DNA of 64,000 nucleotides, from contig JAVTLE010000007.1 of NCBI GenBank assembly GCA_033439295.1, forward strand, positions 992,001 to 1,056,000. The letters run 5' to 3'. The translations under genes and the position numbers were made by a program. Below the pieces are notes generated by a model. That model had not been told where the DNA came from. It saw only the letters and a program-made list of their open reading frames with translations, and ran no database searches. Of the stretch, positions 49,985 to 62,000 are shown piece after piece (position 1 is the first letter of the stretch; every line of letters begins with the position of its first letter). This DNA is from Deuterostichococcus epilithicus. Lineage: Eukaryota > Chlorophyta > Trebouxiophyceae > Prasiolales > Stichococcaceae.

Positions 49985-52900
49985 TCAGTCCGCGCCGGCA
50001 GACCACTGCGGCCTTGGGATCCGACCGCCAGGCGAAATTGGACTCGGCGGTGCCCCGCCGACGCTGCCGTTGCTGGACGGCACCCGCCGTACGCCCGCCG
50101 ACACCGGGCTGGCGGTGACTGGCGTGCGCGGCGCCGNCGCGGGNGCCGCCGCAACTGAGGACTGGCCGCTGCCGCTGCCGCCGTCCGGCAGCAGCTCCTC
50201 GAACTTGCGCTGCGGCGTCTTCAGCACCACGTTGCTCACCTGCATGTGATAAAACGACACGTTTCAGCCCTAGCATAGGGGCGCAGGTGCGGGGGCACAT
50301 CTGAGACGGGCGAGCAATGCCATGTTCAACCTGCAATGCAGGTTTGGCAACAGCCCAGACGCAGGACAAGAAAAAAAACTTGTATCTTGCCATATTAGCC
50401 GGAAAAGGCTCGCAGCTCTTGAAGGCTTGGTTTGACGCGTGTGTGCAGCGTGAGGCGGCACCTTGGACGCAAAGTTGAGGGAGGAGAAGGTGTCGCCGGC
50501 GTGTAGCGCGGCGGGCGCAACATTGCAGAACATGAGCGCCTTGGCGTCGCCGCCCAGCGAGTCTTGCAGCAGCATCGTCAGCTTGGAGTTCCTGCGGGGC
50601 GGAGCGGCAACATTCCAGTCAGGCGCCCGTCGCTCACCGCAACAACAAGCGCAGGGGGCTGCACAAGGGTGTTGCCGTAAGGCACCCATCACAATCTGCC
50701 CACGGCCATGGCCCTCCTGACCCTGCCGGAACAGGCCGGCAATGCGCAACTGCCCGCAAACGGACAGACGGGACTGCGCACCGGTAGGGCACGTGCGGCG
50801 CCGTCTGCATGAGCGCCGAGATGACGTTGCCCAGCTCCAGCAGCGAGCGGTTGATGTTCTGCGCCTCCGTCAGCGTCAGCCCTGCGGCGGCGGGGTCCAG
50901 GGCACGCAGTGGGGCTCTGCTGTTCCAGCATGATGCGGGCAGGGTCTCGCGGAGTGTGTCCCCGGCATGCAGACAAGTGCACGCACTGCAAGCCAGGAAT
51001 GTCAGGCATTGCAGATTCAACCTGGTTGTAAACGATCTAAAAGGCGGAAACACACCCGTGGCGCCAGTCTTGTTGATGCGCTCAGAGCCGGCCAGGTCGC
51101 ACAGCGTGAGCTTGCCGACGGTGCGCACGCCGTTGCTGATGTTGGTGCCAATGACGCCCACGATGAGGAGGCAGTGCGAGCGGCTGGAGTGCGCGTTGAT
51201 GTCGTGGCAGCCCACTGCACGGTGCTCGAAGCCCGCCGCCATGATGTCGAAGATCTGGTCCGGCGACGTGACCTCTGCATCAATGATGCATTTGTCCGAT
51301 GTGATGTGGAAGAGCGCGATGTAGCAAAGAAGCATCAACGCGTGCGAAACGTGCGCGAGCCAAACCTGGTGCTAGGCAGGAGGCGCAGAAGCGTGGCTCG
51401 CTGCAAAGCACACGTTTAGAGGCAAGGGTCGCGAGGGAAGCAACAAGGGGGACGAGGAGGGGACAAGGGAAGACAAGGGAAGGCAAGGGAAGGCAGGGGA
51501 AGACGCACCAACGGTGGTGAGGCCAGGGATGTCGAAGCCGGTGGCGGTCTTCTGCAGCTCCACCTGCGCCCGCGGCTCCGCCGCCAGCAGGTCGTGCACC
51601 ACCTGCGGGTCACACCCAGCGGGCTCGTGCAACATGCACTCCTCCGCCTTGACGTTGCCGCTTGATCTCCTTGGTTGCCAACCTCAAGAAACGCAGGCTC
51701 AGTTCGCTCCACACAGTCGCTTGGGCAGCTTGGCCGCACGAGGCAGTCGGCGAGCCATGCTTGCGAGCAGCAATAGGAAGGGCACAAGCGCTGTGCATAG
51801 AGGAACTCATGGCGGAGCTGCGGGCCACCCGTCATCCGACTGCAAGACAGCCCGTTACAGCCCACGAGAGATGTGACAGGCCATGCTGCATCAGCTGGGG
51901 GAGTGTGGGGGCCGCACCTCATTGTAGATCTCCACGATGGAGCAGGTGATCTCGTAGTTGGTGTCCGTAGCCCTGTCCTCCTCGATCGACCTGCGGCGCA
52001 CAGAAACCCTCCTCAGCGCCAACCCTCTGTATGCCATGTTGATTTGTTGACGATGCCGCGTCGCTGCTGCCACGGGGTCTGACACAGCCCCGGCCCGCGT
52101 AGGCCCACCTACTGCTGCGTGTTACCCATCGACAGGAGGTAGTCCTATGTGAACATCTCTGACCAGGTGCCGCACCAGGATATTCCTCATAATGCGGTAG
52201 TCAAGCACACAGTGGTCGTGAATGAAGCCGGCTGAGAGACGGCATTCGGATCTGGCACAGAAAGTGAGCCGCACCGGAACAGCTCCTTCATGGTGCGGTA
52301 GTTGATGCCCGGGTTGGTGGGCTCGCCCTCCATGGTGTACGTTTTGCCGGCGCCCGTCTGGCCGTACGCAAACACGCAGACGTTGTAGCCGTCCAGGGCG
52401 CTGGTGACCAGCTGGCTCACGTCCGCAAAGACCTCCTCCTGCCGCGAGTGCGGCCCGAACACGCGGTCGAAGTCGAACGCCTGTGCGGGGTAGGAGGTCG
52501 TTCAGGGCTTAGCGGGTTCTAAACGTCAGGACATGCACCTTCCTGGTGCGTCTTGGTGCTGGAGCACGCAGCTGCTGCAGCGTAGCGGTGCCGCTACTGC
52601 CGCCTGAGGCGTGCAGCAGCATGCGACAAGCCCCGCACTGCGACCGTCCCGCATGCGCTTGCCAAGCTGTATTCAGGCGGCCGCAGCTTTGCAAGGACGC
52701 AACAGCACCAGCAGTCGAAACGCCAGACAATGCCGCGACACACACCTTGGCGGAGCCCTGGAAGTGGACCGACACCCGGTGGTCGGACTCGCAGCGCACG
52801 ACGGAGGCGACGCCCGCGGCGACCTCTGCAGTAGGGACACCGAAAGCTCGACAGCGTGCAACGCTTTGGTCACAGGCAGTACGGCGCCCGAGCAGGCTGC

Positions 52901-53025
52901 AGCAATGGCTGACAGCCGCGCATGGTGCCAGGATTTGTCCTTTGGGGAGAGAGTTTGCGGCCGAGCACACCTGCGGGCGAGTTTGGTTTGACGCGGATGT
53001 AGACGCGGATGTTGCCCCGGAGTTC
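49985..53025 (-). other. Kinesin-14 motor domain
   Basis: Conserved motifs are intact: [26 protein letters not shown]-loop [15 protein letters not shown] (about 52331-52372); [25 protein letters not shown]; switch I NAHSSRSH (about 51180-51203); switch [17 protein letters not shown] (about 51070-51110); [16 protein letters not shown]; and [18 protein letters not shown]. This is a working ATPase by sequence, in contrast to the kinesin-like gene at 12-18 kb. Exons include 51274-51056, 50881-50782 and 50591-50462. Confidence 0.93.
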
Positions 53026-56000
53026 CTGCAACGAAGCGCGACACCAGCTGTTGAGCACGAACACCAAGGCTTTAGCACTTCAGCACCACCATCAACGTCC
53101 AGCACCACCGTCAACAATCGATCGGCTGTGAGGGCGGCTGCAAAGCAGGACGGCAAAGCAGGCAGGTGGCCGGTGCGGCACCTGCACCAGGTTGTGCAGC
53201 CGCCGCCGCTCCACAGCCTCCCGCTGGTATGCCGCCCGCGACTCCGCCAGCAGGTCCTCCTGTGGGATGAGTGTGTTCCAACAATGACCTTGTGCCAGCA
53301 TCCGAAACCCAAATCGCAGAGAAGATCACCAGGGCTGGCCCGCGACCCCTTGAAGAGTGTGCCTCCCGAGGGCAGCTAGTTGCAGCCTCTTGAGTGCACG
53401 CTGACCGGCTGTGTCCCCTTAACAGCGCATGCCAGGCCCACCGGCAACTTGCTTGGACATGGCCACCACTACTCGGAGCGAAGCGCTGCGGAACTGCAGG
53501 CGAACAGGGAGAGCGAGCGCGGCCGCGCCTGCTGCTTGAGGGCATCGGAGATGCCGCTGGCAGCGCCCTGGATGAGCACCGGGATGAAGGCCTCCAGCTG
53601 GGCGGCCTCCCCGCGCAGCGCCGCCTGCAGCTCCCGCGCCTGCGCCAGCCCCCGCCGCAGGCCGCCCACCGAGTCCGCCAGCCGCGCCTCCATCTCCTGC
53701 CCCGCCAGCGCTCCGATGTCCCTGCGTAAGGACGTTTCAAGGACGGTTTCTCTCCCTTGGATTCTTGAAGTCCGCCATGTCATAGCTGCTGTTGGGACGT
53801 GGGGGGGATGCTGCCCTTGCAGATGCTATCTGCAGCCCTCGCGCCCTCACCCACATGCGTAGTGCATGCCTTGACCTGATGGCGCAGTGGCACGCTTGCA
53901 CAGACTTCAGTTTGCCACACAGACTCAGCCTCTCACACATGCTGGCATGTGGCCCAATCTTGGCAGGACAGACCACCTGTGCAGCAGACAGCACAGGTCC
54001 TGCCGCTGCAGGGGCTTCCTTGCCGCCCCGCGGCTGCAGTGCACCCGTGCGAGCTGTATTGGTGCCAGCAGCGCAGGGTCCATCAGGGCAGCAGCAGCAG
54101 CAGCAGAGCGCACCGGAAGACGGTGAGAGACATGGGGGAGCCGCGGATGTGGTGGCCGCCCAGCGTGGCCGTGAGCGTGTAGGTGCCCTCTCCCGGGACG
54201 CAGTAGTCGACCTTGTAGGTGCCGTCGCCACGGTCGACGACCGCCACCGCGTCTGCAGCGACGCCGCGCACCTCCACGTGGAAGCGGTCGCCGCCGCTCT
54301 GCCGCGTGTTGCCGAACTCGTCGCACGCCTGCGGGATGCATCCGGCGATGCTTGGTCGTGATGACTACCGAAGCGACGCGGGTTTTGGCGTGTGACGGCC
54401 GGGGCGCATGGCATGCGAGGTCGCGGGGTCCCAGATGTGGGCATATGTTGGCCAGCGGGTGTGGCTGATGTAGACTGATGCCACGAATTGGGAGTCCTCC
54501 CAGAGGCGCTGCACATGTGTGAAGCCGCAAAATGAATGTTGCAGGCCAAGGACTGCAGGCGCGCACCTGGATGAGGAAGCCGGCGGTCACGGCGGCGACG
54601 GCGCCGGTTTCGGGCCAGAAGCCGGTTGCATAAGACTCGGCCGCCGCGGTGGGCGCCTCCTTGACGACCAGCTCCGCCTCTGCCAGCTTGAGGCTCCTGC
54701 GGCGGGTGCACAGCAGGCTCGTTCATTAGCTGACAGGAGGACGCCAAGAGACGGTGGGCGACTTCACGAAGCCGCGGGCTGGCCGAGGCGCAGTCCCTCG
54801 AATAGACACGCAGACAGAGCATGCGCTGAGGCCACACCGCCATATCAGACACGAACAACAGGAAAGACATCAAGGAAAAAGGGTCGTTGAAGGGAGAGCT
54901 ACGCACTGTCCATCGGCCGTCTGCACATAGACGCCCAGGCCCCAGGGCCCGGCGTGCGTCGCCGTGAGCGTCGCCCTCGCCGCGCGGGCGCCGCCGGCGC
55001 TGCTCTCGGTGATGGCCACCGCCACTGTGTCCTCCCCCGAGATGAGGCCCGCCAGGAACTTGCCGCCTGCGGGAACGCACAGTACTTTCTTGTTTTTGCT
55101 CATGTTTCCAGCTGGAGAGAGTCCGACGCATTGCTGACGTATTGGGTGTCAGGGCGGAGAGGAGGGCAGTCAGCATGCGCAGTGCCACCTGTCTGGCAGC
55201 GTGAACAGCGGAGCAGAGACAGCATGCACTGCAGCACGCGCGCGTGCAGCCGAATGCACACCTGCAGCGCCGCGGTTGCCGAACTGGTCAGCGGGCAGGA
55301 TGGCGAACTCTGCGGGCACGCCTGCCGTGACGGTGGCGGGGATGCCCTGCACCGCCGTGTGCCGTGCGGACAGCGGCCCGGGAACCACCTGCGCATGTCG
55401 AAACGTCCTTCATCCAGAAGCGGCCGCAGACAGCTCTTGAGACACACACGCGGAGCCATCTTAGCCTGTCAGAGCTTCCCTTGGCAGACTGTGTACGGCG
55501 CTGATAACAGTCAGCCAGGTCAGAGCGCCGCCCGGTCGAGAGATCGCCACCAACAGACCGGGAAGAAAAATCTCCCATGGTCCGTCGCAGGCAGATCCAC
55601 TGACGAGGCGGCGTCTGGCATCAGCTGATATGCAGCTGACAGGCAACTCCAGCGGCAACGATTTTGGGGTACATCAGCACCACCTCCTGCCGCACAGTCG
55701 GTGCCCCAATGCACAATGCTGCTGCAAACTCGACAGCGCCGGTCACATCTGCCAGGCGCGCACATGGCTGCCTCAGCCGGCTGACACACCGTGACAGACT
55801 CTGGCGAGCCGCGCGCCGGGATACGTGTGATTGCCCGCGTGCTGGGATCCGTCACCGACACCGCCAGCGAGTAGGGCCCCGCCTGCGTGACGACGGTCGC
55901 CAGCCGCAACTGCTTCGCGCTGCCGGCGCCGTTCGTGCTGCTCGCCTGCTGCAGGGTGGCCATGACAGGGATCAGCAGACTCTGCGGCGCACGCCATGCA

Positions 56001-59000
56001 ATTGTCGGATGAAGCCCGAGCTGACAATTCGAAAGCATCTGCAGAGGCTGCATGTGGGCAATACAACATGAAGTATGAAACATAAACTGTCAAAAAACCT
56101 GACGACGAGCATGCCAGTCATGAGTCTTGTGACCCCCTGCAATTCAGTCCTCGACTGAAGGCTCAACGTCTGCCAGCTTGGTCCCACAGCCCTCAAGGCA
56201 TGTCCTACAGGCGCTCTGCCAGGAAGCCGCTGCCAACGGGAGTCGCCGCACCTCTGCCTCAAAGGGCACAGAGCCCTGCGGCCCGGTGGCTGCGGCCTGC
56301 AGCGCGCCCGCCGGCAGCGCGGCCAGGTTGCCAAAGGCGTCTCGCGCCGTCACCGCCAGCCGCAGGGGCGCGCCCGCCGCCACCGTCGCGGCGGCGCCGC
56401 TGGCGCCCTCGACCGCGTAGCTGCAGGCTGCTGCGTGCACTGGCCCTGCCGCCAGCTCGACCTGTGAACACGATAACATCAACGATGACGAAGGCGGACT
56501 GCATGAGCAAGACTCGCATGATTACTCATTGCAGGGACAGTTGACCGGGCTGATGCCCCCTGGCGCCATCGTGTCAAAACCAGGTCTCGTGCTGCCACGG
56601 AGCAGCAGCCCTCACGTGCACATGCCGCGCGTTCCTCCACCAACAACTGGAAGACCTGAGAAACCGGCAGCTCCTGTGCATCATTCAGCACCTGCAGCGG
56701 GCTGCCGGGCAGCGCCTCCCCACTCGCAGCGTCCGACACCGAGATGTAGTAGGCGCCTGCCACCCGCGCGACGCAGGCCACGTCAGCGCCTCCCGCTGCG
56801 TTGGGACTGACGCTGGCCGTGACCGGCCCCGGGCCCTTGCCGCCGGCTACGACCGCCGCGGTGCCGGCACCCGGCGGCAGCAGGTTGCTGTACCTGCGTG
56901 CATGACATGTGCTGCCTTCAAACTCAATTTGCCTTTTCCTTCATTCGATCACTGTGTGCCTGAGATATCTGGTTCGTGTACGAATGCGCCCTGAAATGCC
57001 ACCTTGGGCATCATAAAGGGCGCTGTGATGTGCCAGCAGAACACTATCAAATGGTCGAGGTGTCCACCCCGATCGGCAGCTGCAGCTCCAGGGAAAAGGC
57101 ACTGCATGCAGGCACGTGAGGCATGCCTGTCGGCGAGCCGGATGTGCAGGCGGCCGGGCCGCCCAGCCGTCCAGCCCCGCAAGCCAGCGCCGTCGACGGA
57201 GCAGCGCGCCGGCGCCAGCGGCCCAGGGGCGCAGGCGCCACTGGCGGAGATGACGCTCTCTGCAACGCCCGCGATGCCCGCGCTGAGCTGGTACGGGCCC
57301 GCCTGCGGGAAGGCGTGCCGGCGTCATGATATGGTGATGCGCACTGCAACCTTCGTCTATTTGCCAGCATGGGCAGCAAGCCCAAGATGCAGATTTGCTG
57401 CGTATTGCCAGCATGGGCAGCGAGCCCAAGATGCAGATTTGCTGCGTAGACATGTGTGGTGGTGTCCGCGGTGAGCAAACCCTCTGAAACTTCAGAGTGG
57501 CTCGAGCAGCAGGGAGCGGCCCAGGCATGTCAAGCCTCGGATGCACACCGAGCGCTCGCGACTGCTGCAGGCGGTACGGCTCTGTTGCCCTGCAACGCAA
57601 GAAACCAGGGGCAGCCCCGGCACGACTGTGAGTCTGCCATCAAAGGAGGCAAGGAAGCGCTAACCGTGTCTATGTGGAAGGTGAGCTCGTGCAGGCCGCT
57701 GCCGCGCTCAGCGACGCGCACCGGTGCCGCTGCCGCCGCGCCCTCCACCAGGCTGTGAACCTCCGCCCGCACCGGGCACCCACCCTGTAGCAGGATATGT
57801 GTCTGAAACACGAGGCAAGTGCATGCCACCTGGCCAGAGCCTCCGGTCAATGCAATTGGGCGGCGACACCAGCAATGGGTATAGGCAGTCAGGTTGTCTA
57901 CCTTCAGGATGAACAATGAAAGGAGACCTGGACAGCCTGCTGGAAAGGAACCACTTGAAGGAAGACCCAAGGAGCGCGAAGCAGGGGTTCACAGCCGGCA
58001 CGCACGTGCAGGATGCGCTGGCCGGCGGAGTCCCGCGTCTCCACCAGCACCGTGGCGGGTGCGCCCGCCGTGAGTGCCGGCGCGCCGCCGGCCGCCAGCC
58101 ACGCCAGGCTGCAGCCCCGGCCGCCCACGACCGCAAGCGGCACAGGCTCGGAGCGCACCGCCTCTCCGCGCACCAGCACCTTGAGGCTGCCTGCGGGTGC
58201 CGCAAGGACTGCATGAACACGGATGCACTCGCACTCGCAAGGCATCACTGCATAGCTGACAAGCTGCCTCCGGGAGACTGGTTCAGCAGGGTCGATTCCA
58301 GGCACGCTTCACCCCAGCACCGACGAGGAGGCGGCGACAGAAAAGGACGACCAGTCGACACAGCAAGGCGGCCAAGGGTGTGAGTGAAGGGAGTGACAGG
58401 CGACAGACACTGTGCAAAAAGCTGTTGGCGCAACGAGGGGCAGCACATGTCCCCAGGCCCTTGACATTTAGCAGAGAGCCCCTTCGGCATTCGTAACCTT
58501 GGAGACCGAGCGTCCCTGCGCCCCTTGCATGCACGCAAAACGGCACCTTCGCAGGCGACGGTGGCCTTGACGACCACGATCGACGGCGAGCTGTTGGGCG
58601 CAACGCTGATGTTTGCCAGCGCGTGCGCCGGGCTGCAGGCCAGGCTGACGTCCTCCGGCGCCAGCGGGCACGCGTTGGCGAAGGCGTCCCGGCCCGCCAC
58701 CTCAAACGACAGTGACTGCGCCCCGCCTGCGGGCAGAACTCGTGCGATCAGGGGCCAAGAGGTGTGCTGCCCGAAGGTGCACGGAACGATGCCATGGGCC
58801 TGGCCGGTGTGCGGGTTGCCTCTTCTCTGCAAGTTGCCGGCAGACGCCAGTCACTCATGGCAGTCCAGGCTGTCTGTGGCATGTTCATTGCCTCTGAGGT
58901 TCTGGCAGCAGGTGGGCATGCCGTAGTCTGCAATGACATTGACCGCTCCGTCTTCCGAAGAGTCCAACCCGAGTGCGTCCATCTTGATGTGCCCAGGCCA

Positions 59001-62000
59001 CCAATGGGACACGCACCGGTGGGCGAGCCGTCTGCGGCACGGTGGTCGTCCAGGCCCAGCAGCTGGCAGGCGGGCGGCGACAGCGGCCCCGCGCGCACGT
59101 ACACCGCAAAGGGGCTGCCGCGAACCGGGGCGCCGTCCAGCGTGACCGCCACCCGCTGAACACCCACCTCCACCCACCGCCACCTCGCCCTGCGCCGGCA
59201 AGATGAGTCAATCAAGTGTGTCAACTGGACTTGTGGGCATCCTGGAAGCTGCTGCTGGGATGCTGTCCGGAGAGTTCTAGCCTGAATGACAAACCTGTGC
59301 TGCTGTGGGAGAGATGATTGCCGCGGGTGAGTCTGCATTGCAACAGACGGCCAAACAGGCAGACAAGTGACGGTGTGCACCGGAAACGGGTGCCGCCGTC
59401 GGCGAGCTCCACGGGCACGGTGGCGGCCGCGCCGGTGGGGCTGACCAGCTGCACGCTGACCGCCTCCTGGCCGCCTACCGCGCGCCCCTCCTCCATCTCC
59501 AGCGCCTGTGGTTTCGGGAGTTGAGTCTTGGCGAAGGAAACTTTCCCTATAAGACTGCGCGCTCACCACTCCTGGCCAATCACGGCCTGCCCCTGCTCCA
59601 TGTCTAGAGCCTGTGTTAAAACTGGTTGTAGCCAATCGCGATAGCGAGGCCTTTGCATTTTTTGGCTACTTGGAGCTACCAACCCCGGACTTATGGTTGC
59701 AGCCTGCCCTTCACCTCCGGCGCCTGCGGTGAGTCTGACAGTTGAGTGGATGACATGAGTCCAAGTACTTGAGTGGCTGCGCGCAGACACCTGGCCGCTC
59801 GCAATGATGTCAACCTGTCTCGGTGCTCGTGCACCAGCTTTTTGGAAAGTCCCTCTGACCACCTCGACGAAGAGCCCGCACAACCAAGAAGGATGCATGA
59901 ACAGACTGGCAAGGGGTCCGAGCTACCTCGACGATGAGCTCCTCTGTGGAGCCGCAGGTAGCGGCGATGTGGCCATCCGAGGTTGGCGGCCCGCCTCCGG
60001 TTATCACCGCGCGGCACTGCTGGGCGGCCAGCGGCCCGTAGTCCGCCTTGAGCGGGTGCGCCGCGCCTCGCACGGCCTCGCCGCCCACGAGCGCGTGCAG
60101 CATGTGGTCGCCCGCCGTAGGTAGCGTGAACCTGTTTCGGCATGGTGCAATGCTCAAGCTCGGTCGTCGCTTTTGTGCAAATTGAAGGCTTTTGTGCAAA
60201 TTGAAGACATGTGGACTGCATGATCACGCTGCATAGCAGGGCTGGCACCTATGAGTTCAGTGGGCTGCTAAATGTTGGACAATCATCGCTGCACCTCGAA
60301 TCGTCTCCAGCTGCCCCCGGCTGCTTCCAACTGGACTTCAACTTTGAGCCTTGGCCTCTGCTCGTGCCACGAAGGAGGAGGGTCCAGGCCTTGGACACAT
60401 CTACAAGGCGCAAGAGCGCACCGCATGGCATAGGTGCCGTTGCCATTGTCCTTGACGCGGGCAGGGTTGCCACGGCGCCCCCCCTTGGGCACGTGGCTGG
60501 CTGATACCACCTCGCCGCCCGCGGTGCGTACGTTGCCGTAGGCATCCGCAGTGTGCAGCGTCGCCACTGCTGTGGTGCCGCACACAACGCCCTGCGGGTT
60601 TGGCGCACAGGCGGCATCGTCTCACCCCTGACTGTGCAACTGCCATGATTGCGGCATGCCTACGGCGGGTTGGCTCGCTGATGGGGAGGCGTGCTGTCTC
60701 TTGCGTCGTACAGCGCTCTCTCGATCCGGGTGCGCTACGCAGACGCCGTGCTGCAGGGGCTGCTGTGGGGCGGCACACGTTTTGGCACGCGACATGCAGG
60801 CGGCAACATGCCGGTCCGGGTGGCCACCTGCAGCGGCGGGCCGGTGAGCCAGCACTGGGCGGCATCAGACAGCCCGGCCTCCACGTGCAGCGGCTGCGGC
60901 CAGCCCGGCACGTTGTTGCCGCCCACGGTGGCGCGGATGACGTAGCTGCCTGCCCGCGTCGGCACGGCCCTGAACCAGAGGCCATTCCAAAACACCTTGG
61001 TTTCTCGTCAGACGTTGGAGGTGCCAGCCCATCTGATGCCATGCGACGAAGAACTTCGGTGTAGACTCCAGTCACAACACCTGTTCACAAACTGACAAGC
61101 GACGTGGCATGTGGCATTGGTGCATGTCATGGTGTGTGTCAGCCCGGGAGCAGGTCGTGTAGAGACCGGATACTGGAGTCATAGTGAGCAACAGTCAAGC
61201 TTGTCTGTTGTTGTTTACGAGACTCCAATGCACGGATATCGTAACTGTCCTGCTCCCGGACAGCTCACTGCAAGGCTCACAAGGCATGCCACACAGAGCC
61301 CAGGCAGCACCGCAGGTGCCACATCGCCGCTGCCCGACATGCTGCGACCGCAGCAGGGCTCCAGCGTGCGCACGAGAAGATGCTGTCGTTGGCGCGCTCC
61401 AGCTTGATGTCTATTTCTCAATAGACATCAAGTTCTGTTTGTTGCGCCGCAGCAGGATGCGCACCAGAAAATGCCGTCATTGGCGCGCTCCAGCTTGATG
61501 TCGGCGGCGCCGGTGGCCTCTACGGCCAGCGGCGCGTCCGGCGCTGCCAACGCGGGGTTGCCAAACTGGTCGCGCAGCTGCAGCGCCACCGCCACCTCCT
61601 CGCCCGCGGTGCAGCGCCCCTCCGCCGCCGCGCCCCTGAGCACCGCCTGCGGGCACGGCAGTGGGGCAGCGCCGCTGATCAGCTGGCTCCAGGCACTGCA
61701 GGAGAGCCTGTCCGAGGCCATTGTGGTGTTGTGGTGCACGGCAAAGCGCTGCAGCGTCAGATTGCGGCATTGCTGGATGCAGGCAAAATTCACAAATGTG
61801 CTGTCTTTACAGCGTCGTACACGCCGCCTGCACGACTGGGTGCCCCGGGGGCAGGACAGGTGCAGGCAGGGGGCGGCGCACCCGGCAGCGGGACACGGCG
61901 ACGGGGGCTGGCGCCACACGCACGGGCATGAGGCCGCCGCCCACCAGGGTGTCGTCGCCCGCGCACCGCAGTGCTAGCGAGTACTCGCCCGCCGCCCTGT

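Noticed and set aside
53469-53783. Kinesin as an independent gene starting at the ATG near 53783
   Set aside because: The residues before the strong acceptor at 53722 are not conserved-looking, and the filamin exon joins the stalk exon in exact phase. Kept as the stated alternative, not the main model.
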